Of a DNA stretch of 64,000 nucleotides, positions 23,851 to 32,361 are shown in pieces (the stretch's first letter is position 1; the number at the start of each line of letters is the position of its first letter). The position numbers and the translations under genes are program-made. The stretch comes from Kiloniella sp. EL199. GTDB lineage: Bacteria; Pseudomonadota; Alphaproteobacteria; Kiloniellales; Kiloniellaceae. Below the pieces are notes generated by a model. The model was not told the DNA's origin. It searched no databases and saw only the letters and a list, made by a program, of their open reading frames with translations. Location: NCBI RefSeq assembly GCF_900313065.1, contig NZ_OMPU01000013.1:186001-250000 (forward strand), in the 5' to 3' direction.

Positions 23851-25038
23851 TTATATTATCCCCAGTTCTTTTCCGGCTTCGCCGAAGGCTTTGATGGCCC
23901 GGTCGATCTGTTCTTTCGTGTGGGCGGCCGACATTTGGGTGCGGATACGCGCCTGTCCTTTTGGCACTACGGGGAACGAGAAGCCGATGACATAAATGCC
24001 CCGCTGTAACAGCGCATCTGCCAACTTTGTTGCAAGGGCCGCATCCCCGATCATCACTGGAATAATAGGATGCTCGCCGGGGAGCAAATCAAAGCCCAGC
24101 TCGGCCATGCCTTTGCGGAAATGGTTGCTGTTCTCCACCAGTTTGGCGCGCAGGTCCTGCCCGTTTTCCACCAGATCCAATACCGCAAGAGTCGTTGCTG
24201 TGATCACCGGGGCCAGAGAGTTGGAGAAGAGATAGGGGCGCGAGCGCTGGCGCAGCCAGTCCACAATCTCTTTTTTCGCAGAGGTATAGCCGCCGGACGC
24301 CCCGCCCAGCGCTTTGCCCAAAGTGCCTGTGATAATATCAACCCGGTCACGCAGGCCCCAATAATCAGGTGTCCCGGCACCATTTGGCCCCATGAAACCA
24401 ACGGAATGGCTGTCGTCCACCATCACCAGAGCATCATACTTGTCCGCAAGATCACAGATAGCCGGCAGGTTAGCGATATAGCCATCCATAGAGAAAACGC
24501 CATCTGTCACGATCAAACGGAAACGCTGGTCCTGTGCCTCTTTCAAGCAGCGTTCCAGTTCTTCCATGTCACTGTTGGCATATCGGTAGCGCTTGGCTTT
24601 GCAGAGGCGGACCCCGTCGATGATACTGGCGTGATTCAAGGCATCACTAATCACCGCATCTTCGGCGCCGAGGATCGTTTCAAACAGACCAGCGTTGGCA
24701 TCAAAACATGAGGAGTAGAGAATGGTATCTTCCTGTCCCAGAAAGCGGGAAAGACGGTCTTCAAGCTCTTTATGAATATCCTGCGTGCCACAGATAAAAC
24801 GCACGGAAGAAAGACCGAAGCCATAATCATCCAGAGCCTTTTGCGCCGCCGCGACCAAAGCGGGATCATTGGAGAGACCAAGATAGTTATTGGCGCAGAA
24901 GTTCAGAACTTCGCCAGAGGACTGTACCTTGATCGCCGAGGACTGGGATGATTCAATCACCCGTTCAGCCTTGTAGAGGCCTGCTTCCTTCAAGGCGGCG
25001 ATTTCACCTGTAAGATGCTTGATAATGGACTTGCTCAT
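23851..25038 (-). CDS. kbl: Glycine C-acetyltransferase (2-amino-3-ketobutyrate CoA ligase)
   Basis: 395 residues, normal length. A PLP-dependent alpha-oxoamine synthase fold enzyme cleaving 2-amino-3-ketobutyrate with CoA to glycine and acetyl-CoA. Motifs: [50 protein letters not shown] and the PLP lysine in [16 protein letters not shown]. It is upstream of tdh; together they convert threonine to glycine. A promoter-like sequence lies 45-72 bp upstream. Confidence 0.98.
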   Translation of the reverse strand: MSKSIIKHLTGEIAALKEAGLYKAERVIESSQSSAIKVQSSGEVLNFCANNYLGLSNDPALVAAAQKALDDYGFGLSSVRFICGTQDIHKELEDRLSRFLGQEDTILYSSCFDANAGLFETILGAEDAVISDALNHASIIDGVRLCKAKRYRYANSDMEELERCLKEAQDQRFRLIVTDGVFSMDGYIANLPAICDLADKYDALVMVDDSHSVGFMGPNGAGTPDYWGLRDRVDIITGTLGKALGGASGGYTSAKKEIVDWLRQRSRPYLFSNSLAPVITATTLAVLDLVENGQDLRAKLVENSNHFRKGMAELGFDLLPGEHPIIPVMIGDAALATKLADALLQRGIYVIGFSFPVVPKGQARIRTQMSAAHTKEQIDRAIKAFGEAGKELGII

Positions 25039-25391
25039 AATTCGACGCGATCCCGTTTCAATGGAAGTTCAATATAATAGATATATTATCTAGTATAAGG
25101 GATTCGTCAAGCTACTTACTGCCCAGAATTTTACCCGTAACCCAAAATCCGCGCTAAGAGTAACAATCTAAGAGTAACAATCTGAGCATAACAATCCGGG
25201 CACAGCATCAAGACTCCTGTTTCCCCTATAGCTGTTATCGGCAATACTATCATTACAACCGTGGCATACAAAGCAGGCACAGGAATAAGCCCCCGGCTCT
25301 TCCCGCCATATCCGCACGGCAACCCACGCACTATATGGTTCAGTTCGCCAGACAAATAAAACCTGACAAATACAAAAGGACACCACTTCCA
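25039..25391. other. Intergenic region between kbl and the LRR gene
   Basis: About 350 bp of upstream sequence for two divergent genes. It holds the candidate kbl promoter (25083-25110) and a small run of three imperfect 14-bp direct repeats (TAAGAGTAACAATC-like, about 25154-25197). Short open frames here lack ribosome binding sites and similarity to anything I know, so no gene is called. Confidence 0.6.
25083..25110 (-). promoter_or_regulatory. Candidate sigma-70 promoter of kbl-tdh
   Basis: On the minus strand TTGACG (25105-25110) and TAATAT (25083-25088) are 16 bp apart, about 45 bp before the kbl ATG. An alternative -10, TATACT, overlaps the spacer. Confidence 0.5.
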
Positions 25392-26297
25392 ATGACATCA
25401 GCCCCAATACGCACGCCCTTTGCCTCTCTCGGAAAGACAATAGAGATCCGCGAAGTTCCCCACATCAGTGATCGCGAAGACGGCCTGCTTTGTTATCAAC
25501 AGGAAAACGGCGTGGTTCGGCATGTTGCGGCTGAAAACTGCGGGCTTGATGTATTCCCGGAAGATCTGCTGTCGCTTGACCATCTGAAAAAGCTCTTTAT
25601 CGGACGCAATAATCTGACCCGGTGCCCCGAAGCTCTCGAACGGCTGCGCCAGCTCAAGGAACTCTATATCTATGGCAACAGGCTCAAGGCCTTGCCTGAT
25701 TCAATCGGCACCCTGACAGAGCTGGAAATACTGGACCTGAGCCACCAACCGCTGGAAAGCCTGCCAGAAACCATAGGACAGCTACGAAAACTGAAGATCC
25801 TCTATGCCAGCAACAGCCAGATCAGCGACCTGCCTGAATCACTCTGGTCCCTGCCCGCGCTTCAGTACCTCAACCTGACGGACAACACACTGAATCACTT
25901 ACCAGATGCCGTAAAAAACCTCGGGGCTTTGCGAGAGCTGAGGCTTTATAATAACCAGCTCGACTCACTGCCCGATGATCTTTGCACCCTGATGCCTCTG
26001 CGCGAACTTTATCTACAGGGTAATAAGCTCACAACGCTGCCAGATGCCATCGGAGATCTGGCGAAGCTCGAAGTCCTTGATCTGCGGAACAACGCCGTTT
26101 CAGAGATTCCTGATTCACTGGGGGATGCACATAACCTGATTCACCTTGACCTCAGGGCCAACAACTTTACATCACTGCCAAACAGCTTGCGGGATCTTCC
26201 CAAACTCAGGAAGCTCGACCTGCGCTGGACGCGTCTGCGTAACCCGCCGCACTGGCTGGATGAACTGGAAGAAAGCGGCTGTGCCGTGTATCTTTAG
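25392..26297 (+). CDS. Leucine-rich repeat protein
   Basis: About 301 residues from the ATG at 25392 (AAAGGA upstream). After a short N-terminal domain there are about ten tandem repeats of about 23 residues following LxxLxxLxLxxNxLxxLPxxI, for example LRELRLYNNQLDSLPDDL and LEVLDLRNNAVSEIPDSL. The C-terminal cap reads LRNPPHWLDELEESGCAVYL. There is no signal peptide, ROC-COR GTPase or ubiquitin-ligase domain, so this is a bare cytoplasmic LRR solenoid for protein binding. Partner and role unknown. Confidence 0.9.
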   Translation: MTSAPIRTPFASLGKTIEIREVPHISDREDGLLCYQQENGVVRHVAAENCGLDVFPEDLLSLDHLKKLFIGRNNLTRCPEALERLRQLKELYIYGNRLKALPDSIGTLTELEILDLSHQPLESLPETIGQLRKLKILYASNSQISDLPESLWSLPALQYLNLTDNTLNHLPDAVKNLGALRELRLYNNQLDSLPDDLCTLMPLRELYLQGNKLTTLPDAIGDLAKLEVLDLRNNAVSEIPDSLGDAHNLIHLDLRANNFTSLPNSLRDLPKLRKLDLRWTRLRNPPHWLDELEESGCAVYL

Positions 26298-26440
26298 TCA
26301 GCCCTGTATCTTTGGTCAGAGGTGACGACATAAACTTTCAAAACTTGATTCATTTCTAAAACCTGATACGGGGCCAGATACTTGCTTCAAATTAAGTCTG
26401 AGAAAATCTACAGGTAATCCAACTCTAAAGGAGACTCAGC

Positions 26441-26851
26441 ATGGAACAGTTCACAGAAGCGGAACAATTCACCGGGGGATGCCTCTGCGGCAAGGTTCGA
26501 CTTGTGGCGACGGGGAAGCCCTATCGGGTGGGCGTTTGTCACTGTCTGGATTGCCGTAAACATCATGGCGCTCTTTTTTATGCCGCCGCTGTATTCCCTG
26601 AAACGGCTGTCACAATCAAAGGCGACACACGCGACTTCAAGGGACGGCATTTTTGCCCGGACTGTGGGTCATCGGTTTTTGCACAAACGGACGATGAGAT
26701 TGAAGTACATCTCGGGACACTGGATACCCCTGATCAATTGGTTCCCAGCTATGAAAGCTGGACCATTCGTCGTGAAACAACCCTGCCAGCCTTTCCCCAT
26801 GCAAAACAATACGCGCGTGACCGTGATGATTCAGACCATTCCGAAGAATAG
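26441..26851 (+). CDS. GFA family (CENP-V/formaldehyde-activating fold) protein
   Basis: 136 residues. Zinc-binding cysteines are visible in FTGGCLCGKVRL, VCHCLDCRKHHGALF and FCPDCGSSVF, the standard set of the GFA fold, with a C-terminal PSYESWTIRRETTLP. AAGGAG precedes the ATG. The founding member was reported to catalyse S-hydroxymethylglutathione formation, but most small homologues are uncharacterised. Monocistronic. Confidence 0.92.
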   Translation: MEQFTEAEQFTGGCLCGKVRLVATGKPYRVGVCHCLDCRKHHGALFYAAAVFPETAVTIKGDTRDFKGRHFCPDCGSSVFAQTDDEIEVHLGTLDTPDQLVPSYESWTIRRETTLPAFPHAKQYARDRDDSDHSEE

Positions 26852-27165
26852 GGGCCAGACCGCTTCTGTGCTTTTGTTCGCTCTTCACAAGGCAAAGCCT
26901 TGCGTAAATGCACTCAGGATTCAGGCTCTACTTTTTTATGACGATATTTCTGATTTGAAATACGGCCACCAAGCACCTTCATTTAATGTGTTTCAAACAC
27001 ACCTTAGACAATAAATCTGAATCAGCTCTGATCCATTCCTGATGCAAAAGGGCTGAATCAGTAACCCTCTTGACCAGAATCCTGAATCATAAAAAGTGAA
27101 TCACGAACAAGCGTATTAACCTCGCCATATGAAACATACGCCCCAGATTCAAACGCCGAACTGAC

Positions 27166-27186
27166 ACCTGTGGCGCTGCCACAGGT
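27166..27186 (-). terminator. Stem-loop at the end of the FtrA-type gene
   Basis: ACCTGTGGC (27166-27174) and GCCACAGGT (27178-27186) pair perfectly around GCT and touch the stop codon of the minus-strand gene. There is no T-run, so it may only protect the 3' end or be Rho-assisted. Confidence 0.5.
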
Positions 27187-28259
27187 TAGAGGATCTGATA
27201 GTTCTGGCGGTATCGGGTCGGGCTGATTCCCATTTGATCACGGAAGTGATGGCGCAGGGTATCGGCGAGGCCAAAACCACAGTGCGAGGCGATTTCCTCC
27301 ACAGACATCGCGGTTTCTTCCAGACAGGTACAGGCCAGCGCCAGACGTTCCTGAATCATCCACTTCGCCGGGGGCAGCCCCGTTGCTTCCTTGAATCGCC
27401 GGATAAAGGTCCGCAGACTCATATGCGCGCGTCTGGCCAGCTCTTCCACCCGCAGCGGGGTGTGAAGATGTTTTCTGATCCAAGCCAGAAGGTCATCCAT
27501 CGCCAGTTCTCTCCGCACCTGTGGGCGGTCGATAAACTGCGCCTGTCCACCATCGCGCTGTGCCGGAAGCACCAGACGTTTGGCGACTTTATTAGCCACG
27601 GCAGGGCCAAAGTCGTTGCGGATAATATTCAAACAGAGGTCGAGCCCCGCAGCGGACCCTGCCGAAGTCATGATTCGCCCCTCATCAATAAAGAGGACAT
27701 TGGGATCAACGTGTAAATCAGGATAGGTCTCGGCCAAAAGATCCGCATAGCGCCAGTGAGTCGTGACCTTTTGATTGCGCAGGATTCCCGCCGCCGCCAG
27801 CACAAAGACACCGGAACAGATCGACACGATTCTGGCCCCGCGATAATAGGCCGCCCAGATGGCTTCCAACAATGCCTCTGGCGGGCGTTCGTGCACAGAG
27901 CGCCAACCCGGCACCACAATGGTGTCTGCCTTTTCCAGTACTTCCAGCCCCTTTTCCGCGGTGACCTGTAGCCCGCCAATGGCGCGACAAGGCCCACTAT
28001 CTGCCGAACAGGTCGTGAAATCATACCAGTCATCAAACTCGGGACGATCCAGACCAAAAGCCTCCACAACCATGCCGTACTCAAAGGTACAGAGGCCGTC
28101 ATAAATCACTGCCGCAACAAGGTGGTTTGACTTTTTCACAGGTATTTTCTGAGACACTTCTCCATTCTTTTCTTCGCTTATTTCCGAGGCCGCTTTCTGG
28201 CGAGACTTTTGTGGCTTTTGTGGCATGGCAGATTTTTCACTATCTGAATTAGTTGACAT
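27186..28259 (-). CDS. ftrA: GlxA/FtrA-type transcriptional regulator (DJ-1/PfpI plus AraC domains)
   Basis: 357 residues. A low-complexity Lys/Ser-rich N-terminal extension (1-45) precedes a DJ-1/PfpI-like amidotransferase domain (VAAVIYDGLCTFEYGMVVEA, VSICSGVFVLAAAGIL with the nucleophile-elbow cysteine). A C-terminal AraC double helix-turn-helix follows (VEELARRAHMSLRTFIRRF and VEEIASHCGFGLADTLRHHF). LPAQRDGGQAQFI, between the domains, is typical of FtrA. Such regulators activate nearby catabolic genes in response to nitrogenous or sulfur metabolites. The nearest candidate target is the amide operon that starts 444 bp away in the opposite direction. Confidence 0.92.
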   Translation of the reverse strand: MSTNSDSEKSAMPQKPQKSRQKAASEISEEKNGEVSQKIPVKKSNHLVAAVIYDGLCTFEYGMVVEAFGLDRPEFDDWYDFTTCSADSGPCRAIGGLQVTAEKGLEVLEKADTIVVPGWRSVHERPPEALLEAIWAAYYRGARIVSICSGVFVLAAAGILRNQKVTTHWRYADLLAETYPDLHVDPNVLFIDEGRIMTSAGSAAGLDLCLNIIRNDFGPAVANKVAKRLVLPAQRDGGQAQFIDRPQVRRELAMDDLLAWIRKHLHTPLRVEELARRAHMSLRTFIRRFKEATGLPPAKWMIQERLALACTCLEETAMSVEEIASHCGFGLADTLRHHFRDQMGISPTRYRQNYQIL

Positions 28260-28504
28260 TATTTACATGAATATAGTCATTCATGCCAACTAGTAAATAT
28301 GAAACAACCGTATCTTGTTAAAAAATTGTATGAAGTTTTGAATGTTTTCAGGGAGTATTTTCAACTCGCGATAAAAGCGTCAGCAATGATGTTTTATGGG
28401 TGGAATCTCATAATTGGGATTGCTGAGAGAGATATTTTTTAATCTTAAGCTGTTGAATAATATGAATATTTATTAAAAAGAAACAATATTTCAAGAATTA
28501 CACA

Positions 28505-28532
28505 TTGAACATCACAAAAATATAATTATACT
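28505..28532 (+). promoter_or_regulatory. Candidate promoter of the amide operon
   Basis: TTGAAC (28505-28510) and TATACT (28527-28532) with a 16-bp spacer, in the very AT-rich gap between the FtrA-type gene and the amide operon. It would give a leader of about 165 nt containing three small hairpins and one very large one. Confidence 0.4.
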
Positions 28533-28565
28533 CCTCTTAACAAATTATAAATTCACGCACTGTTT

Positions 28566-28687
28566 TCTAACAACAATCGTTAGACAATTTTGTGAAACAA
28601 AAAATATCTTCGACATAAGTCGAAATGGCAACGAAGCCACACCTCTCTATTCCCAGCCATCAGGAATAGAGAGGTGTGGCTTCGTTG
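28566..28687 (+). promoter_or_regulatory. Structured leader of the amide operon with a 25-bp perfect hairpin
   Basis: Three short stems come first: TCTAAC/GTTAGA (28566-28584), TTTTGT/ACAAAA (28588-28602) and TTCGAC/GTCGAA (28609-28624). Then a perfect 25-bp stem (28629-28653 with 28663-28687) closes a 9-nt loop. The large stem ends 16 bp before the amiC-like ATG, and GGGAG lies between. Because the operon encodes an ANTAR antiterminator, this leader is a candidate target, but the usual hexaloops with A at position 1 and G at position 4 are not evident. The large hairpin lacks a strong T-run. It may alternatively be a regulator palindrome. Confidence 0.7.
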
Positions 28688-28703
28688 GTTTTGGGAGTAA
28701 GAA

Positions 28704-29897
28704 ATGAACCGAGAAATAGCCGTTGGTCTGCTTTATTCCACAACAGGTGCCTATAACCTGATCGGACAGGATTGTCTGGATGGCGCGCTTATGGCTATGG
28801 ACGAAATCAATGCGAATAGTCGTTATGCTTTCAATTTCACTCCCAAAATAGCCAACCCAGGCGGGAATATAAATGAATACCAACGCCTGACAGAAAAACT
28901 GCTCCGTGAAGAGGACTGTCAGCAAATCATCGGTACTGTCACATCAATCAGTCGAAAAGAAGTGACCCCTATCATCGAAAAACACGACGGGCTGCTATGG
29001 TATACCGCACCGTATGAAGGTTTTGAATGCTGCGAAAACATCATCTACACAGGTGCATGTCCGAACCAGCACATTGTTCCCATGTTCAAACAAGTTATTC
29101 CTGAATTTGGCAAGAAAGTTTACCTGACAGGCACAAATTACGTCTGGGGATGGGAAGTCAATCGTATCGCCCGGGAATTAATTACATCCTGTGGCGGGGA
29201 AGTTACTGGCGAGAACTATCTGCCCTTCCATTCGACAGATGTTGAACGCATGATAGAAACCATTCGGGAAACTCGCCCCAGCTTTATTCTCAACAACCTC
29301 ATTGATTCTTCTAGCTATGCCCTTTACCGGGCATTTTATTCCGCAGGCAAAACCGATGATTTCTTCCGCCCTGAAAACTGCCCAATCATTAGCTGTAATA
29401 TTACAGAATGTGAGTTGGAGAAAATCGGTTACGATGCAGCTGAAGGTCACCTGAGCATTTCACCGTATTTTGAAAATCTTAATACCACTGAAAATTTAAA
29501 CTTCCTAAAAAAGGTGTATAAAAAAAGGTCAAAGGAAAAACCCGTATCTGCCTTTTTTGTAAACGGATATGCGACAACATACTATCTGGCCGAAGCGATC
29601 AAAGATGCCCAAACAGACAATATTGAAGCTGTAAAAAAAGAACTGTTTAACAGGAAATTTCAAACACCATTAGGTGAAACAGAAATCAGCGAAAAAACAC
29701 TTCACACAGCGTTACCTTATTATATTGGCAGAATAAAATCTCGAGACGGATTTGAAATTTTGCCATCAAGACCTCAAGCCATTACTGCAGATCCTTATCT
29801 GGTGAACTTTGAATCTTCTCTGTTTGCAAAGACCGTAAACAACTTTGATTCTGCATCATCATCAATAGAAGCTTCACATTTAAAGGTGGTCAAATGA
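28704..29897 (+). CDS. amiC: AmiC-like amide-binding regulator
   Basis: 397 residues, type I periplasmic-binding fold, but without a signal peptide. It starts directly with MNREIAVGLLYSTTGAYNLI, so it should be cytoplasmic. Family motifs: DCLDGALMAMDEIN, TEKLLREEDCQQIIGTVTS, GLLWYTAPYEGFECCENIIY and YLTGTNYVWGWEVNR. AmiC of Pseudomonas binds short amides and, when empty, sequesters the antiterminator AmiR. The next gene encodes exactly such a protein and overlaps this stop by 4 bp (ATGA at 29894-29897). The sensed amide may differ from acetamide. Confidence 0.88.
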   Translation: MNREIAVGLLYSTTGAYNLIGQDCLDGALMAMDEINANSRYAFNFTPKIANPGGNINEYQRLTEKLLREEDCQQIIGTVTSISRKEVTPIIEKHDGLLWYTAPYEGFECCENIIYTGACPNQHIVPMFKQVIPEFGKKVYLTGTNYVWGWEVNRIARELITSCGGEVTGENYLPFHSTDVERMIETIRETRPSFILNNLIDSSSYALYRAFYSAGKTDDFFRPENCPIISCNITECELEKIGYDAAEGHLSISPYFENLNTTENLNFLKKVYKKRSKEKPVSAFFVNGYATTYYLAEAIKDAQTDNIEAVKKELFNRKFQTPLGETEISEKTLHTALPYYIGRIKSRDGFEILPSRPQAITADPYLVNFESSLFAKTVNNFDSASSSIEASHLKVVK

Positions 29898-30508
29898 GCG
29901 CCTTTCGCACACCAAATTTTAGAGGATACAAAGCCACGATCCTTCACAGGCATGATGATAATATTCGTCGACTAGAACGGCACCTTGATCGATTGGGTGT
30001 CGAAAGTACAGTCATCTGGCCTGACTTTAAAATAGACGACACTCCGCCAGATGTTATCTTTTTTGATGGCGATAACGGTTATGATGGTCTCTTCCCTTGG
30101 GCAAAAGGGTGCCCACCTGTTCCTCTCATTGCCCTAATTTCCAGTGAAGCACCCGGGCGGCTTGAATGGATGCTCTCACAAGAGACTTCAGCCCACCTTA
30201 TCAAACCTATTCAATCAAGCGGCGTATTCTCAACACTTGTAATTGCATGCGCAAATTATGAAAAACGACAAGAACAGTTGATACGAATAGATACATTGGA
30301 AAAAAGAATTTCCAGCCGTCCAGTCGTCTTTCGCGCACTACTTTTGATCATGGAGTGTGGTCACCTGCAAGACGAAGCCGCATTCGCCATCCTTCGGTCA
30401 GCAGCCATGAACAACCGCCAGAGTATCGAAGATTTCGCCTCTACCCTAAGCCATAGCCAGGCAGTCTCGCTTATAAACGACTTCTCGGCAGATAAGGGGA
30501 TGGCGTAA
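29894..30508 (+). CDS. amiR: AmiR-like ANTAR-domain antiterminator
   Basis: 204 residues. The N-terminal two thirds is a degenerate receiver-like domain lacking the phosphorylatable Asp pattern (VIFFDGDNGYDGLFPWAKG). A coiled-coil linker (NYEKRQEQLIRIDTLEKRIS) and a C-terminal three-helix ANTAR domain follow (RALLLIMECGHLQDEAAFAI then LRSAAMNNRQSIEDFASTL). ANTAR proteins bind paired hairpins in nascent RNA and let polymerase pass terminators. Translationally coupled to amiC. The likely RNA target is the structured leader at 28566-28687. Its stop overlaps the next ATG (TAATG). Confidence 0.88.
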   Translation: MSAFRTPNFRGYKATILHRHDDNIRRLERHLDRLGVESTVIWPDFKIDDTPPDVIFFDGDNGYDGLFPWAKGCPPVPLIALISSEAPGRLEWMLSQETSAHLIKPIQSSGVFSTLVIACANYEKRQEQLIRIDTLEKRISSRPVVFRALLLIMECGHLQDEAAFAILRSAAMNNRQSIEDFASTLSHSQAVSLINDFSADKGMA

Positions 30509-31356
30509 TGTACGTAATCAAAGCTCTTCTTAGCAGAAAACTGAGTGCATTGGGATTATTTATAATCTCCGCCATCATTCTCGCTGCTATATTCGCCCCA
30601 TTAATTACGCCCTACCCCCCTGAACTTCAGCTCTTTGAAGGCCTAACACTGGAAGGCGCCCCTTTGCCCCCAAATACCCAATTTTGGCTAGGGACAGATT
30701 TATTGGGACGCGATTTGTTTTCACGCTTGGTATACGGTGCCCAAACTTCACTTATCATTGGTGTCATCGCCAATGGAGCTGCGATAACAATTGGTACAAT
30801 TGTCGGGATTATTGCTGGATTTTACCGAGGTATCGTCGGCGCAATTCTTATGCGATTTACTGATTTGATGATGGCTTTTCCGGCATTGTTATTGGCCATT
30901 GTGCTTGCCGCTATTTTCACCCCTAGCCTATGGATCGTTGCCATGGTCATTGCTATGGTGAATTGGGTTCAAGTCGCCCGAGTTATCTATTCAGAAACTG
31001 TTTCTCTTGCCGAACGAGATTTCATTGTTGCTGAACGATCCCTGGGCGCTTCACACTTTCGTATTCTCTTAAAACACATTGCCCCCCACCTCATCTACTC
31101 CACAATTGTTTTTGGAACACTTGGCATCTCGACAACAGTTTTGCTCGAAGCAACTCTGAGTTTCCTCGGGGTCGGAGTACAACCTCCAACACCAAGCTGG
31201 GGCAATATTATTTTTGAAAACCAAACTTATTTTGCCACAGCACCCTGGCTCGTATTTTTGCCCGGCCTTGGCATCGTAAGTCTCGCACTTGGTTTTAACC
31301 TTGTTGGGGATGCTCTTCGGGAAATACTTGATCCGACCATGAAGGGAAAACACTGA
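30508..31356 (+). CDS. ABC transporter permease, DppC/OppC type
   Basis: 282 residues with six membrane helices. The N-terminal LSALGLFIISAIILAAIFAP and LGTDLLGRDLFSRLVYGAQT segments are classic DppC. The EAA loop is ERSLGASHFRILLKHIAPHL. It is the inner-membrane half-channel of a peptide/nickel-type importer, here placed before the DppB-type partner instead of after it. Its stop overlaps the ATG of the next gene (TGATG). Operon context suggests transport of an amide-containing substrate. Confidence 0.93.
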   Translation: MYVIKALLSRKLSALGLFIISAIILAAIFAPLITPYPPELQLFEGLTLEGAPLPPNTQFWLGTDLLGRDLFSRLVYGAQTSLIIGVIANGAAITIGTIVGIIAGFYRGIVGAILMRFTDLMMAFPALLLAIVLAAIFTPSLWIVAMVIAMVNWVQVARVIYSETVSLAERDFIVAERSLGASHFRILLKHIAPHLIYSTIVFGTLGISTTVLLEATLSFLGVGVQPPTPSWGNIIFENQTYFATAPWLVFLPGLGIVSLALGFNLVGDALREILDPTMKGKH

Positions 31357-32276
31357 TGTTATCCCATGTTATCAGACGCCTTTTCGAAGCAATGCTTATT
31401 CTTTTGGGCATTACCATTGTCACTTACATGTTGTTATATCTGTTTCCTGCTGATCCAGTAAGACAGATCGCCGGAAGAAGTGCGACCCCGGAAACAGTAA
31501 ACAACATTCGCCATCAACTCGGTCTTGATCTGCCTGTTTATGAGCAATACTGGCGATATTTAACCTCATTATTACAAGGGGACTTTGGGCGCTCTTACAT
31601 CCAGAAAACTGAAGTAGCCCAACTGATTTGGTCCCGTCTTCCCGCAAGCCTCTTGCTTATGGTCGCGGCAATATCCGTTGAGCTCTTTCTTGGCTTGACC
31701 ATGGGCGTTATCTCCGCCGTAAAACGGAACAGTTCGGTCGATAACTCCTTGATGGTTGTTTCTTTTGTTGGCGTATCGGCGCCACAATTCGTTGTTGGTA
31801 TCTTACTACTCTACGTTTTTGCCGTGCAACTGGGGTGGTTTCCCATTGGTGGATACGGCGATGCCAAACACCTCGTTTTACCAGCATTAACACTGGGGCT
31901 ACTTGGTTCGGGCTGGTATGCCCGTATGATGCGTTCTTCAATGCTTAATGTTTTGGAACAAGATTTCATTCGAACAGCACGGGCCAAAGGCGTAAGCAAA
32001 TTTCGCGTTATTCTGCGCCACGCCGTCCCTAATGCCCTGCTGCCGATTATTGCCATGATTGGCATTGATATCGGTATTTTTATGAGCGGTATTGTTGTCG
32101 TTGAATCTGTTTTTGGCTGGCCAGGTATTGGTCAGCTCGCCTGGCAGGCAATCCAGCGCGTCGATATTCCCATTATAATGGGCGTAACGCTAGTCGCAGC
32201 CTGTTCTATCGTTATCGGTAATTTCCTTGCGGATATTATCGCACTGTTTGTTGACCCAAGAATAAAACTGAAATGA
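31356..32276 (+). CDS. ABC transporter permease, DppB/OppB type
   Basis: 306 residues with six membrane segments. LSHVIRRLFEAMLILLGITI at the N-terminus, DPVRQIAGRSATPETVNNIR and an EAA loop of TARAKGVSKFRVILRHAVPN are typical of DppB. The C-terminal VVESVFGWPGIGQLAWQAI and ADIIALFVDPRIKL are also conserved. It pairs with the upstream DppC-type permease. Confidence 0.93.
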   Translation: MLSHVIRRLFEAMLILLGITIVTYMLLYLFPADPVRQIAGRSATPETVNNIRHQLGLDLPVYEQYWRYLTSLLQGDFGRSYIQKTEVAQLIWSRLPASLLLMVAAISVELFLGLTMGVISAVKRNSSVDNSLMVVSFVGVSAPQFVVGILLLYVFAVQLGWFPIGGYGDAKHLVLPALTLGLLGSGWYARMMRSSMLNVLEQDFIRTARAKGVSKFRVILRHAVPNALLPIIAMIGIDIGIFMSGIVVVESVFGWPGIGQLAWQAIQRVDIPIIMGVTLVAACSIVIGNFLADIIALFVDPRIKLK

Positions 32277-32361
32277 ACAAGGTTTTCCGAAAATCGGGAA
32301 ATCAATCATTCGCATATATACGATTTTTATATGCGCATTCTTATATACAGGGAGACCCAAA

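Noticed and set aside
24070-24711. 213-codon plus-strand frame over kbl
   Set aside because: Antisense shadow of kbl with no start signal.
25154-25197. Short direct repeats as a CRISPR or iteron array
   Set aside because: Only three imperfect 14-bp units with no spacers and no cas or rep gene nearby.
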